Source: Peptococcaceae bacterium
GTDB lineage: Bacteria; Bacillota; Desulfotomaculia; Desulfotomaculales; Desulfocucumaceae
Direction of reading: 5' to 3'
Length of the DNA: 56,008 nt
Assembly (NCBI GenBank): GCA_023512435.1
Contig: JAILZP010000021.1
Span: forward strand, 1 to 56,008
In this document: positions 27,086-35,201 of the stretch, one piece after another
Numbering within the stretch: the first letter of the stretch is position 1
Layout of the letters: each line of letters starts with the position of its first letter
The notes under the pieces: generated by a model
Seen by the model: the letters and a program-made list of their open reading frames with translations, nothing else
The model's database searches: none
Told to the model about the DNA's origin: nothing
Translations under genes and position numbers: made by a program

Positions 27086-27120
27086 AGCTAGCGGCTAGCA
27101 GCTAGCGGCTAGTAACTGAC
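27086..27120 (+). repeat. Heptad repeat array (RGCTAGC), 5 units, between fliP and fliQ
   Basis: AGCTAGC, GGCTAGC, AGCTAGC, GGCTAGT, AACTGAC in exact phase. A shorter relic, TAGCTGC-TGGCTTT-TAAGTAT, lies at 27033-27053 just after the fliP stop. Confidence 0.85.
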
Positions 27121-27146
27121 GTTCATAAATGCGGGGGAAGCGCGCT

Positions 27147-27416
27147 GTGACAGATACGATGGTGGTCCAAATAGTCAGGGAAGCCCTCATTATGGTGCTG
27201 ATTATCGCGGTGCCGGTATTGGCGGGAGGAATGCTGGTGGGCCTTATTGTCAGCATTTTGCAGGCCGCCACCCAAATCCAGGAACAGTCCCTGACTTTTG
27301 TGCCCAAGCTGGTTGTGGTGCTGGTGCTGCTGATTGTCCTGGCCCCCTGGATTGCCAGCGTTCTGACGGGCTATACCACGGAACTGTACACAAAAATCCC
27401 CCAGATGGTGAAGTAG
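27147..27416 (+). CDS. fliQ: Flagellar export gate protein FliQ
   Basis: FliQ wraps the FliP-FliR core. GTG 27147, with GGGGGAAG at 27133-27140, gives an 89-aa protein, the usual FliQ length; ATG 27129 would add six residues without a ribosome site. Two transmembrane helices (about residues 13-35 and 53-73) flank the conserved LVSILQAATQIQEQSLTFVP-like loop. The TAG stop codon is the first three bases of a 13-unit heptad array. Confidence 0.96.
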   Translation: MTDTMVVQIVREALIMVLIIAVPVLAGGMLVGLIVSILQAATQIQEQSLTFVPKLVVVLVLLIVLAPWIASVLTGYTTELYTKIPQMVK

Positions 27417-27504
27417 CTGCTAGCTACTAGCAACTAGCGGCTAGAGACTAGCTGCTAGCAACTAGAAGCTGGGAGCTAGCCGCTAGCAGCCAGGAGCTGA
27501 CTGC
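27414..27504 (+). repeat. Longest heptad array (TAGCNNC), 13 in-phase units
   Basis: Thirteen consecutive units without a phase slip: TAGCTGC, TAGCTAC, TAGCAAC, TAGCGGC, TAGAGAC, TAGCTGC, TAGCAAC, TAGAAGC, TGGGAGC, TAGCCGC, TAGCAGC, CAGGAGC, TGACTGC. The first TAG is the fliQ stop. The units keep TAG at positions 1-3 and C at 7, and vary in the middle. It fills nearly the whole fliQ-fliR gap. Confidence 0.95.
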
Positions 27505-27519
27505 CAGAGGTATTGAGGG

Positions 27520-28293
27520 ATGCTTAATTATGATCTGATGGTGACATTTTTGCTGATTTTTGCCCGGATAGGGTCTTTCGTGGCGGTTGCCCCCCTCTTC
27601 GGCGGCCCGAACACGCCGGGGCAGGTGAAGGCCGGCATGGCCTTTGTGGTATCCCTGATTATGCTGCCCCTGGTGCCGGCCCCCCAGACGGTTCCGGGGA
27701 GCCTCCCGGGATTTGGGCTGGCCCTGGCCGGGGAGGCCGGGGTGGGCCTCTTAACCGGCCTGATCTGCAGCATGATCCTTCAGATTTTAAATATTGCGGG
27801 TCAAATTTTCGACCTGCACATAGGCTTTCTGATGTCCAGTTATTTCGACCCGGCCCTGGGAAGCCAGATCACCCTCGTGGCCAAGTTTTTGTACTTGATG
27901 GGAATCGTGCTGTTTTTTACCCTGGACGGCCACCACGTGCTTTTGGCGGGACTGGCCAGGAGCTTTGAGCTGCTGCCCCTCCAAACCGCAGTGTTCGGAA
28001 GCGGCGGGGTGACGGTTCTGATCAGGGCCTTCGCCAGGATGATCGCGGTGGCCGTTCAGATTAGCGCCCCGGTCATCGCCGTGATGTTGATTATCGACAT
28101 CTGCCTCGGTCTTTTGGGGCGGACCGCACCCCAGATGAATGTCTTTATGCTGGGGTTTCCCGTAAAAATAGGGGCCGGAATCCTGACCATGGCCGTAATG
28201 GTTCCCCTGCTGGGGGTGGTGTTCCAGTCCCTGTTCAGGATGATGGAAAGGGATCTTTACACGCTGTTGAAAGGACTGGTCCGGGGTGGCTGA
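27520..28293 (+). CDS. fliR: Flagellar export gate protein FliR
   Basis: FliR completes the export gate core together with FliP and FliQ. The 257-aa protein has about six hydrophobic helices and family segments IFARIGSFVAVAPLFGGPNT, LTGLICSMILQILNIAGQIF and APVIAVMLIIDICLGLLGR-like PQMNVFMLGFPVKIGAGIL. ATG 27520 with AGAGG at 27506-27510 is used. Its stop overlaps flhB by 8 bases. In some clostridia fliR and flhB are fused; here they are separate. Confidence 0.96.
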   Translation: MLNYDLMVTFLLIFARIGSFVAVAPLFGGPNTPGQVKAGMAFVVSLIMLPLVPAPQTVPGSLPGFGLALAGEAGVGLLTGLICSMILQILNIAGQIFDLHIGFLMSSYFDPALGSQITLVAKFLYLMGIVLFFTLDGHHVLLAGLARSFELLPLQTAVFGSGGVTVLIRAFARMIAVAVQISAPVIAVMLIIDICLGLLGRTAPQMNVFMLGFPVKIGAGILTMAVMVPLLGVVFQSLFRMMERDLYTLLKGLVRGG

Positions 28294-29353
28294 GGGCGGA
28301 CAGGAAAAAACCGAACAGCCTACGCCCAGAAGGCTGCAGGAAGCCAGGCGCAGGGGACAGGTGGCCAAAAGCAGGGATCTTTCGGCGGCAGTGGTGCTGA
28401 TGGCGGCCGTGGCCGTATTTTACGCCGCCAGCCGGAGCGCGGTCACCGCCATGGAAAGACACCTGTCCTGGTACTTTGCCAACTGCTTTACCTTCGGCCT
28501 GCCGGACGGCCGGCTATACACGGCCCTGGCCGGAGTCCTGACGGACGTTATGCTTGCTTTGTCACCTGTGCTGGCGGTTTTGGCGGCCGCTGCGGTCTTC
28601 TCCAATGTCATGCAGAGCGGGTTTCTGCTGGCGCCGGAGGCCGTCAAGGCGAAGCTGGAGCGGATCAACCCCCTGGACGGGTTCAAAAGGATGTTCAGCA
28701 TAAACAGCCTGGCCGAGCTGGTTAAGAGCATTTTAAAAGTAATCGTGGTGGGCGTGGTCAGTTACCTGACGGCGGTAAGGTATATACCCGAAATGCTCAT
28801 GGTTTACTTTAAAAACCCGGCCCAGGAGACCCTGGAGATCGTAACCGTGATCATGGCGGTGGCGGCCGCCGGGGGTGCGGCCTACCTGGTCCTGGCCCTG
28901 GCCGATTACTACTACCAGCGCTATATGTACTTCAAGAACCTGCGCATGACAAAGCAGGAGGTGAAGGATGAATACAAGCACACCGAGGGGGATCCCCAGA
29001 TCAAGGGGTGGATCCGCCGGAGGCAGCGCGAGGTGGCCATGAACCGGATCAGGCAGGAGGTGCCGAGGGCCACGGTGGTGATCACCAACCCCATCCACTA
29101 CGCGGCGGCCCTGAAGTACGAGGAGGGCGTAACCGCCGCCCCGCTGCTGGTGGCCAAGGGGGCCGGCGACATCGCCCTCAGGCTGAAGAATATAGCCGAG
29201 GAAAACAATGTTCCGGTGGTGGAGAACCCTCCCCTGGCCCGGGCGCTGTTTCAGCAGGTGGATATAGGCAGGGAAATACCGGTGGAACTCTACCGGTCCG
29301 TGGCCGAGGTCCTGGCGATGGTGTTCAGGCTTAAAAGAAATTCTTACGGGTAA
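28286..29353 (+). CDS. flhB: Flagellar export switch protein FlhB
   Basis: FlhB gates substrate specificity of export. The 355-aa protein begins with the family pattern EKTEQPTPRRLQEARRRGQV, has four transmembrane helices and a cytoplasmic domain. The autocleavage site, normally NPTH, reads N268-P269-I270-H271 here (VVITNPIHYAAAL). The Asn-Pro bond that is cut and the His are kept; the Thr is replaced by Ile. The start is GTG 28286 inside the fliR end. It is followed by an inverted pair of heptad arrays. Confidence 0.96.
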   Translation: MAEGGQEKTEQPTPRRLQEARRRGQVAKSRDLSAAVVLMAAVAVFYAASRSAVTAMERHLSWYFANCFTFGLPDGRLYTALAGVLTDVMLALSPVLAVLAAAAVFSNVMQSGFLLAPEAVKAKLERINPLDGFKRMFSINSLAELVKSILKVIVVGVVSYLTAVRYIPEMLMVYFKNPAQETLEIVTVIMAVAAAGGAAYLVLALADYYYQRYMYFKNLRMTKQEVKDEYKHTEGDPQIKGWIRRRQREVAMNRIRQEVPRATVVITNPIHYAAALKYEEGVTAAPLLVAKGAGDIALRLKNIAEENNVPVVENPPLARALFQQVDIGREIPVELYRSVAEVLAMVFRLKRNSYG

Positions 29354-29356
29354 GAA

Positions 29357-29454
29357 GTCAGAACACAGAACTCAGCACTCAGAATGAGTGTGCGAGATTC
29401 AATTTTTCCTTAAATATCTCCTTACAGTTCTGAGTTCTGGGTTCTGAGTTCTGA
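29357..29454 (+). repeat. Inverted pair of NNCAGAA heptad arrays between flhB and flhA
   Basis: Left arm 29357-29384 holds GTCAGAA, CACAGAA, CTCAGCA, CTCAGAA. Right arm 29427-29454 holds GTTCTGA, GTTCTGG, GTTCTGA, GTTCTGA, the reverse complement of the same family. The arms could pair over about 28 bp around a 42-base A/T-rich loop, a large imperfect stem-loop in the mRNA. Confidence 0.85.
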
Positions 29455-29477
29455 ATGACAACATGGAGGGAAAAGAA

Positions 29478-31553
29478 ATGCCTCCGGCGACTCCAACAAC
29501 GGTTCTGAGAGAGATAAAAAAACATACCGACATGGTGGTGGCGGCATTCATCATCGGCATCCTGCTGATGATCATTATCCCGCTTCCGCCCGCCCTGCTG
29601 GACGTTTTTCTGGTGGTCAGCATCAGCCTGGGACTGGTTATCCTGCTGATTACCATGTTTACCACCGAGCCCCTTCAGTTTTCGGTTTTTCCCGCCCTGC
29701 TGCTGGTGACCACCCTGTACCGCCTGGCCCTGAACATTTCCTCCACCAGGCTGATCCTGGGACAGGCCCAGGCCGGGAAGGTCATCGAGGCCTTCGGCAC
29801 TTTTGTGGCCGGCAACAACTATCTGGTGGGCTTTATAGTATTTATAATCATCACCATCATCCAGTTCGTGGTTATTACCAACGGCGCCGGCAGGGTGGCC
29901 GAGGTGGCGGCGAGGTTCACCCTGGACGCCATGCCGGGCAAGCAGATGAGTATCGACGCCGATTTCAACGCCGGGCTGATCAGCGAGGCCGAGGCCCGGG
30001 AGAGAAGGAAAAAGCTGCAGCGCGAGGCGGACTTTTTCGGGGCCATGGACGGCGCCAGCAAGTTTGTGCGCGGCGACGCCATCGCGGGCATCCTGATTAC
30101 CATGATCAACATCGTGGGAGGGATCGCCATTGGACTTATCCAGATGGGGATGTCAGTGGAAGACGCCCTGGGGGTGTACACCGTCCTGACCATCGGGGAC
30201 GGGCTGGTGGCCCAGGTCCCGGCCCTGCTTATTTCCACCTCGGCCGGCATACTGGTGACCAGGTCCACGTCGGACAGCAGTTTTGGACACGAGATTGCCT
30301 GGCAGTTCGGCCGTTTTCCCAAGATAATTTTCCTGGCGGCGGGCATACTGTTCATCCTGGGGCTGGTTCCGGCCATGCCCAACGCGCTTTTTCTCGCCGC
30401 GGCCCTGGGGTTCGGGTACGCGGGGTACAGGATGACCTTGGGCACCCGGGCCAGGGAAGCAGCCCGGCAGGAGGCCGCAGCCAGGGAGAAGGCCCAGCAG
30501 AAAAGGGAACCGGAGAGCGTTGCCAGTTATTTTCAGGTCGACCCCCTGCAGATAGAGATAGGGTACAACCTCATTGCCCTGACCGATGAAAGCCAGGGCG
30601 GGGACCTGCTCGGCAGGCTGTCGGCGGTGCGCCGCCAGTGCGCCTCGGAAATGGGCATATACGTGCGGCCGATCAGGATCAGGGACAATTTGCAGCTTCC
30701 TCCCAACGGGTACGTTTTCAAGATCAGGGGCGAGGTGGGCGCTTCCGGGGAGTTGATGCCGGGCTGCTACCTGGCCATGGATCCCGCCGGCAGGGAGTCG
30801 GGCATCGACGGAGTACCCACCAGGGAGCCCACCTTCGGTCTGGCGGCCTGGTGGATTCAGCCGGCGGAGAAGGAAAAGGCCGAGCTGATGGGAATGACGG
30901 TGGTGGACTGCTCCACGGTGCTGGTCACCCACCTCACCGAGTTCATAAAGAACAACGCCCACCACCTGCTGGGCCGGCAGGAGGTCCGGGAGCTGCTGGA
31001 CGTCGTTAAGGAGAAGGATCCGGCGGTGCTGGAGGACCTTTCCCCGGACATTATTCCCCTGGGAGACATTCAGAAGGTGCTGCAGAATCTATTGCGGGAA
31101 AGGGTGCCCGTCCGGGACCTGGTCACCATCCTGGAAGCCATTGCCGACGGGGTCCGCATAAACAGGGAGGTCGATTTTCTTACCGACCACGCAAGGCAGG
31201 CCATGGCCAGGACCATCTGCCGGCAGCACGTGAACAGTGAAAACAGGCTTGAGGTAATCACCCTGCACCCAAAGGTGGAGCAAATCGTAACGGACTCCAT
31301 TCAGCCCACCCAGATGGGAAACTATCCGGTCCTGGAGCCCGGCCTGGCCAGGAAATTGCTGGAGGCCGTCGGGGAATCGGTGGAAAGGGTTTCGTCAAAG
31401 GGGGCGGCCCCGGTCATTCTCTGTTCTCCCCGGGTCAGGCTGCCGCTGAAGAAGTTTACCGAGAGGCACCTGCCCGGTTTAGCCATACTATCCCTTAATG
31501 AAATCTCCCCCAACGTGGAGGTGGAGGTTGTGGGGACGGTGGTGCTTAATTGA
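29478..31553 (+). CDS. flhA: Flagellar export gate protein FlhA
   Basis: FlhA is the nonameric gate ring that uses proton flow and docks chaperone-substrate complexes. The 691-aa protein has eight hydrophobic helices in its first half, the conserved cytoplasmic FHIPEP loop (DAMPGKQMSIDADFNAGLI and RERRKKLQREADFFGAMDGA) and a soluble C-terminal domain (NYPVLEPGLARKLLEAV). ATG 29478 with GGAGGG at 29465-29470 is preferred to ATG 29463. The stop overlaps flhF as TTGA. Confidence 0.96.
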   Translation: MPPATPTTVLREIKKHTDMVVAAFIIGILLMIIIPLPPALLDVFLVVSISLGLVILLITMFTTEPLQFSVFPALLLVTTLYRLALNISSTRLILGQAQAGKVIEAFGTFVAGNNYLVGFIVFIIITIIQFVVITNGAGRVAEVAARFTLDAMPGKQMSIDADFNAGLISEAEARERRKKLQREADFFGAMDGASKFVRGDAIAGILITMINIVGGIAIGLIQMGMSVEDALGVYTVLTIGDGLVAQVPALLISTSAGILVTRSTSDSSFGHEIAWQFGRFPKIIFLAAGILFILGLVPAMPNALFLAAALGFGYAGYRMTLGTRAREAARQEAAAREKAQQKREPESVASYFQVDPLQIEIGYNLIALTDESQGGDLLGRLSAVRRQCASEMGIYVRPIRIRDNLQLPPNGYVFKIRGEVGASGELMPGCYLAMDPAGRESGIDGVPTREPTFGLAAWWIQPAEKEKAELMGMTVVDCSTVLVTHLTEFIKNNAHHLLGRQEVRELLDVVKEKDPAVLEDLSPDIIPLGDIQKVLQNLLRERVPVRDLVTILEAIADGVRINREVDFLTDHARQAMARTICRQHVNSENRLEVITLHPKVEQIVTDSIQPTQMGNYPVLEPGLARKLLEAVGESVERVSSKGAAPVILCSPRVRLPLKKFTERHLPGLAILSLNEISPNVEVEVVGTVVLN

Positions 31554-32794
31554 AAATAAAAAAATATATTGTCAGGAACATGAATGAGGCTCTGAAACTG
31601 ATCCGGGAGGAGATGGGACCGGACGCCGTCATCATCAGCAGCTACAAGCTGCCCCGCAAAGGCCTGGCTGATTTCTTTTCCCCCAGGCTGATGGAGGTAA
31701 CGGCCGCCGTGGATGACCACAAAAAGACGGTCTATTCGGGTTCCCCCAGGCTGCCCGGGAGCGGTGAACAGAGTGCCCGGAGGCTGCTGCAATTGTTGAG
31801 GGATTTTGACCCCGACGGCGCCAGGAGGGACGCCGTCAGGGCCGGCCGGGAGGTGCGGGGATATCTGGCCGGCCCTGAAAGAACGGGTTTTGGGGATCAA
31901 ACGCGGGGCGGGGTTCCTTTCGACATTATTCTAAAAAATGAAGGTAATTTCCTGTTTAATAGAGAAATAAATCAGCAATGGAAGAATATTCTTACCAGCC
32001 TGGAAATAAATGAAAGCATCGTGGAGAACCTGATGAACAGCCTCCGGGAAGTGGTGGCCGGCCAGGAGGAAGTGAACGGAATCACCGAGATGTTCGAGGC
32101 CTGCCTGATCGTACTGAAGAGCAAGATTGCCGGGCTGCTGGAGCCTGCCTACAAGCCTTCGCCCAGACACAGGATTTGCTCCTTCGTGGGCCCGGCAGGG
32201 GCCGGCAAAACACTTACCCTGGCCAAGCTGGCAACCCATTACAAGGTGTATGAGAATAAAAAGGTTGTTCTTATTTCGGCCGGGTATAACGGCCACCGGC
32301 CCGGCCAGCTGGAAGCCCTCAGGTATTACGGCGGTCTCATCGGCGCGCCGGTGGAATGCGCCGGCAGCCGCGGGGAACTGGTCGACCTGGTGGACAGGCA
32401 CTCCGACAAGGACATGGTCCTGATTGACACCTCCGGCGCCAGTTCAAGAAATGCCGGCGCCATGCTGAAACTTAACAGTCTGCTGCGGCCTTTTGAAGGG
32501 AGCCAGGACATATACCTGGTCATGAGTTCGGCCACCAAGAGCCCGGACCTGATGAGAACGGCCATAGAGTACCAAAAAATAGGCTATTCCAAATTGATTT
32601 TCACCAAGCTGGACGAAACGGACACCTGCGGGTCGATTCTCAATGTTGTCTGCAGGATGGGAGTGCCCGTATCCTTTGTATCATACGGACAGAACGTTCC
32701 AGACGACCTCGCCCCGGTTAATCCGAAAAAGCTGGCCGGCCTTCTGCTGGGGGGAGTTGACCGGTATGTGGAACAAAACCTCCAAATCCGTTGA
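31550..32794 (+). CDS. flhF: Flagellar placement GTPase FlhF
   Basis: FlhF is an SRP-type GTPase that sets flagellar position and number with FlhG. The 414-aa protein has a B-domain N-terminus (KIKKYIVRNMNEALKLIREE), a P-loop near residue 213 (FVGPAGAGKTLTLAKLATHY), a G3 segment reading LIDTSGASSRN where most SRP GTPases have DTAGR, and TKLDETDTCGSIL as G4. The start is TTG 31550 overlapping the flhA stop. A low-complexity linker joins N-terminus and GTPase core. Confidence 0.94.
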   Translation: MKIKKYIVRNMNEALKLIREEMGPDAVIISSYKLPRKGLADFFSPRLMEVTAAVDDHKKTVYSGSPRLPGSGEQSARRLLQLLRDFDPDGARRDAVRAGREVRGYLAGPERTGFGDQTRGGVPFDIILKNEGNFLFNREINQQWKNILTSLEINESIVENLMNSLREVVAGQEEVNGITEMFEACLIVLKSKIAGLLEPAYKPSPRHRICSFVGPAGAGKTLTLAKLATHYKVYENKKVVLISAGYNGHRPGQLEALRYYGGLIGAPVECAGSRGELVDLVDRHSDKDMVLIDTSGASSRNAGAMLKLNSLLRPFEGSQDIYLVMSSATKSPDLMRTAIEYQKIGYSKLIFTKLDETDTCGSILNVVCRMGVPVSFVSYGQNVPDDLAPVNPKKLAGLLLGGVDRYVEQNLQIR

Positions 32795-33686
32795 AACAGC
32801 CAGGATCATCAAGGCCGCCGGTCGTGAGGGATATTTTCCGGCCCCGCAGGGCCGAAAGGCGGGCGGCCCGGGAGCCAGGGTCATTGCGGTGGCCAGCGGC
32901 AAGGGAGGGGTGGGGAAAACCAGCCTGGTGGTAAACCTGGCCATCACCCTGGCGGCAATGGGCCAGAGGGTGGTTATATTCGACGCCGACCTGGGACTGG
33001 CCAACGCCGAGGTCCTGCTGGGAATCACCCCTCCGTACACTCTTTTTGACTGCCTGTACGGCAGCAAGGACATCGAGGACATAATCATTCCGGGCCCCTG
33101 CGGGGTGAGACTGGTTTCCGGAGGTTCGGGATTTCTGGAACTGGCCAACCTGGACAGCGAAAGGCGCCAGCAGATCATTGAGTCGCTTTCATACTTTGAC
33201 CGGGAAGCCGACTTCCTGATCATTGACACGGGAGCCGGAATCTCCAGGAATGTCCTTGGCTTCGTGGCCGCCGCCAACGAGGTCATCGTGGTGGTGACCC
33301 CGGAACCCACCTCCCTGACCGACGCCTACAGTTTGATCAAGGTCCTGTCCATGTTCAAGATTCATTCGGAAGTCATGCTGGTGGTGAACAGGGCCGGCGA
33401 TGAAAGGGAGGCTGTAAGAACGGCCCAGAAGATTGAGAAGGTGGTCGGCCAATTCCTGCAGATCAGGGTGAGGGTCATCGGCTGGATAATGGAGGACAGG
33501 CTGGTAAGCCAGGCAATAAAGGACCAGGAACCGTTCAGCATGTTTCACCCGCACAGCCCGGCGGGCCAGAGCATATCGAAAATGGCCAAGTATCTGATTA
33601 CCGGACAGCACCAGGCCGGGGAGTGGTCCCCGCCCGGATCCGGGGCCAGGAGCTTCATCAACCTGCTGGCCAGGTTGTTTGGCTGA
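32766..33686 (+). CDS. flhG: MinD-like ATPase FlhG (YlxH)
   Basis: FlhG controls flagellar number and C-ring assembly and stimulates FlhF. The 306-aa protein has the deviant Walker A ASGKGGVGKTSLVVNLA near residue 45, FDADLGLANAEVLLGI, and FLIIDTGAGISRNVLGF. The N-terminal stretch (ETARIIKAAGREGYF) differs from the usual DQA-type FlhF-activating motif. ATG 32766 has GGGGAG 10 bases upstream and overlaps the flhF 3' end by 29 bases. Confidence 0.94.
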   Translation: MWNKTSKSVETARIIKAAGREGYFPAPQGRKAGGPGARVIAVASGKGGVGKTSLVVNLAITLAAMGQRVVIFDADLGLANAEVLLGITPPYTLFDCLYGSKDIEDIIIPGPCGVRLVSGGSGFLELANLDSERRQQIIESLSYFDREADFLIIDTGAGISRNVLGFVAAANEVIVVVTPEPTSLTDAYSLIKVLSMFKIHSEVMLVVNRAGDEREAVRTAQKIEKVVGQFLQIRVRVIGWIMEDRLVSQAIKDQEPFSMFHPHSPAGQSISKMAKYLITGQHQAGEWSPPGSGARSFINLLARLFG

Positions 33687-33704
33687 AAGGAGTTTAGTCG
33701 GATT

Positions 33705-34334
33705 ATGCTGTCTTTGCGGCAGAACATCATGGTGGCTGGCAAAACCGGACAAAAGGAAAAAAAGTGGTACGGCGCCACGGTGCTGGACCTTTACGATAGC
33801 GAGGCGCTGATTTCCATGCCCAGGATCAAGGGGCAGGTCATGGTCCCGGAAGAAAATGAAACCCTGGAGATATCCTTTGTGAACGGGGAGACCAGGTATC
33901 TTTACGAGACGACGGTGTGCCAGGTGTTCGGGCAGGAAGCCCTGGTTATCGCGCAGCCCGTGCAGGTGGACAGGATTGACTTCAGGCAGTACCCCCGGGC
34001 CCGGGCGGACCTGGAAGTGCTTTTTGCCGAAACCCGGCCGGGGGACGCCGATCCGGAATACAAGAGGGGATACCTGGTGGATATAAGCGGCAACGGTATG
34101 AGGCTGGCTGCTGACCAGCTGTGTTCCCCCGGCACGAAATTTTCCATCAAATTGAACCTGCCGGCCGGAGACGGGATCATGCCCGTCGAGGTTGAAGGCC
34201 TGGTGGTAAGGGTTGTGGTCGATGACCGGAAAGACCCGGCGGAATACCAGTTGGGGCTGAAGTATACCAGGGTGGATAAAAAACACCGGGATATGATTGT
34301 TCAATATGTCAATCAGCGGTTAAACCGGACCTGA
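33705..34334 (+). CDS. PilZ-domain c-di-GMP receptor, YcgR-like flagellar brake
   Basis: The 209-aa protein has an N-terminal YcgR-like domain (about residues 1-95) and a C-terminal PilZ domain with FRQYPRARADLEV (RxxxR) followed by LVDISGNGMRL (DxSxxG), the two c-di-GMP-binding motifs. YcgR-type proteins bind the rotor or stator when c-di-GMP is high and slow the motor. The ribosome site AAGGAG is 12 bases from ATG 33705, somewhat far. It lies between flhG and sigD, a common Firmicute position. Both ligand motifs are intact, so ligand binding is likely. Confidence 0.9.
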   Translation: MLSLRQNIMVAGKTGQKEKKWYGATVLDLYDSEALISMPRIKGQVMVPEENETLEISFVNGETRYLYETTVCQVFGQEALVIAQPVQVDRIDFRQYPRARADLEVLFAETRPGDADPEYKRGYLVDISGNGMRLAADQLCSPGTKFSIKLNLPAGDGIMPVEVEGLVVRVVVDDRKDPAEYQLGLKYTRVDKKHRDMIVQYVNQRLNRT

Positions 34335-34346
34335 TGGTGTATTGGG

Positions 34347-35093
34347 ATGGCTGCAGAAGACCTCTGGAAAGAGTACAAGCGCACCAAAAGCGACACCCTT
34401 AGAAACCGGCTGGTCATGTCGTACCTGTGGCTGGTGAGGCACCTGGCCGGCCGGCTTGCCATCCGCCTGCCTTCCTTCATGGGGCAGGAGGACCTGGAAA
34501 GCTGCGGGGTGTTTGGATTGGTGGAGGCCGTGGAAAAGTTCGACCCGGGCATGGGCATAGATTTTGAAACCTATGCTTACAGGCGCATCAGGGGATCCAT
34601 GATTGACGAAATACGGAAGGCCAACTGGCTCCCCCGCACCATGTGGCAAAGGCTGCAGGACCTGCAGGCGGTGAAGGACAGGCTGGAAAGAGAGGAAAGG
34701 CTCAGCGAGGAGGCCCTGGCGGAGGAAACGGGATTATCGGTACAGGACCTGAGAAAACTGGAATCATACTACCACCGGGCCTTTTCGGTATCCCTGGACG
34801 AAAATCTGGCAGCATCCGACAGCAACGGGGTTAAATTAAGCGACCTGGTCCAGGACCCGGAAAGCCCCGATCCATTTGAACTGGTGGTTGAGGAAGAGAA
34901 CAAGGAAATATTGGCCGAGGCCGTTAAATCCCTGCAGGAAAAAGAGCAGCTGCTCCTGGCGCTGTACTACCAGGAGGGCCTTACCCTGAGGGAAATAGGG
35001 GCGGTGCTTGACGTTTCGGAATCCAGGGTGTGCCAGCTGCACGGGCGGGCTATAGCCAAGCTGCGAAAGATACTGGCGGAAAAATATAGTTGA
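34347..35093 (+). CDS. sigD: Flagellar sigma-28 factor SigD/FliA
   Basis: This 248-aa alternative sigma factor directs late flagellar genes. Region 2 reads GMGIDFETYAYRRIRGSMID followed by EIRKANWLPR, region 3 includes SEEALAEETGLSVQDL, and region 4 is LTLREIGAVLDVSESRVCQL, a helix-turn-helix for the -35 element. It probably drives the fliD unit promoter at 11635. No flgM anti-sigma gene is in the window. The region 35094-35201 downstream contains heptad repeats only. Confidence 0.96.
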   Translation: MAAEDLWKEYKRTKSDTLRNRLVMSYLWLVRHLAGRLAIRLPSFMGQEDLESCGVFGLVEAVEKFDPGMGIDFETYAYRRIRGSMIDEIRKANWLPRTMWQRLQDLQAVKDRLEREERLSEEALAEETGLSVQDLRKLESYYHRAFSVSLDENLAASDSNGVKLSDLVQDPESPDPFELVVEEENKEILAEAVKSLQEKEQLLLALYYQEGLTLREIGAVLDVSESRVCQLHGRAIAKLRKILAEKYS

Positions 35094-35100
35094 AATAGGG

Positions 35101-35188
35101 CTCAGAACCCAGAACCCAGAATAGTTGAGGCATTTCCGGCAGAGTAACCCGGAAAACTTAAAGCTGACAGCTAACAGCCAACAGCTGA
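35101..35188 (+). repeat. Two heptad arrays (NNCAGAA, then CAGCTRA) between sigD and flgF
   Basis: 35101-35121 holds CTCAGAA, CCCAGAA, CCCAGAA; 35161-35188 holds AAGCTGA, CAGCTAA, CAGCCAA, CAGCTGA. Two sequence families share one gap, with about 40 unrelated bases between them. Confidence 0.8.
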
Positions 35189-35201
35189 TGAAGGGGGGCA
35201 G

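Noticed and set aside
27414..27504. CRISPR array
   Set aside because: Repeat unit is seven bases with no unique spacers of regular length and no cas genes.
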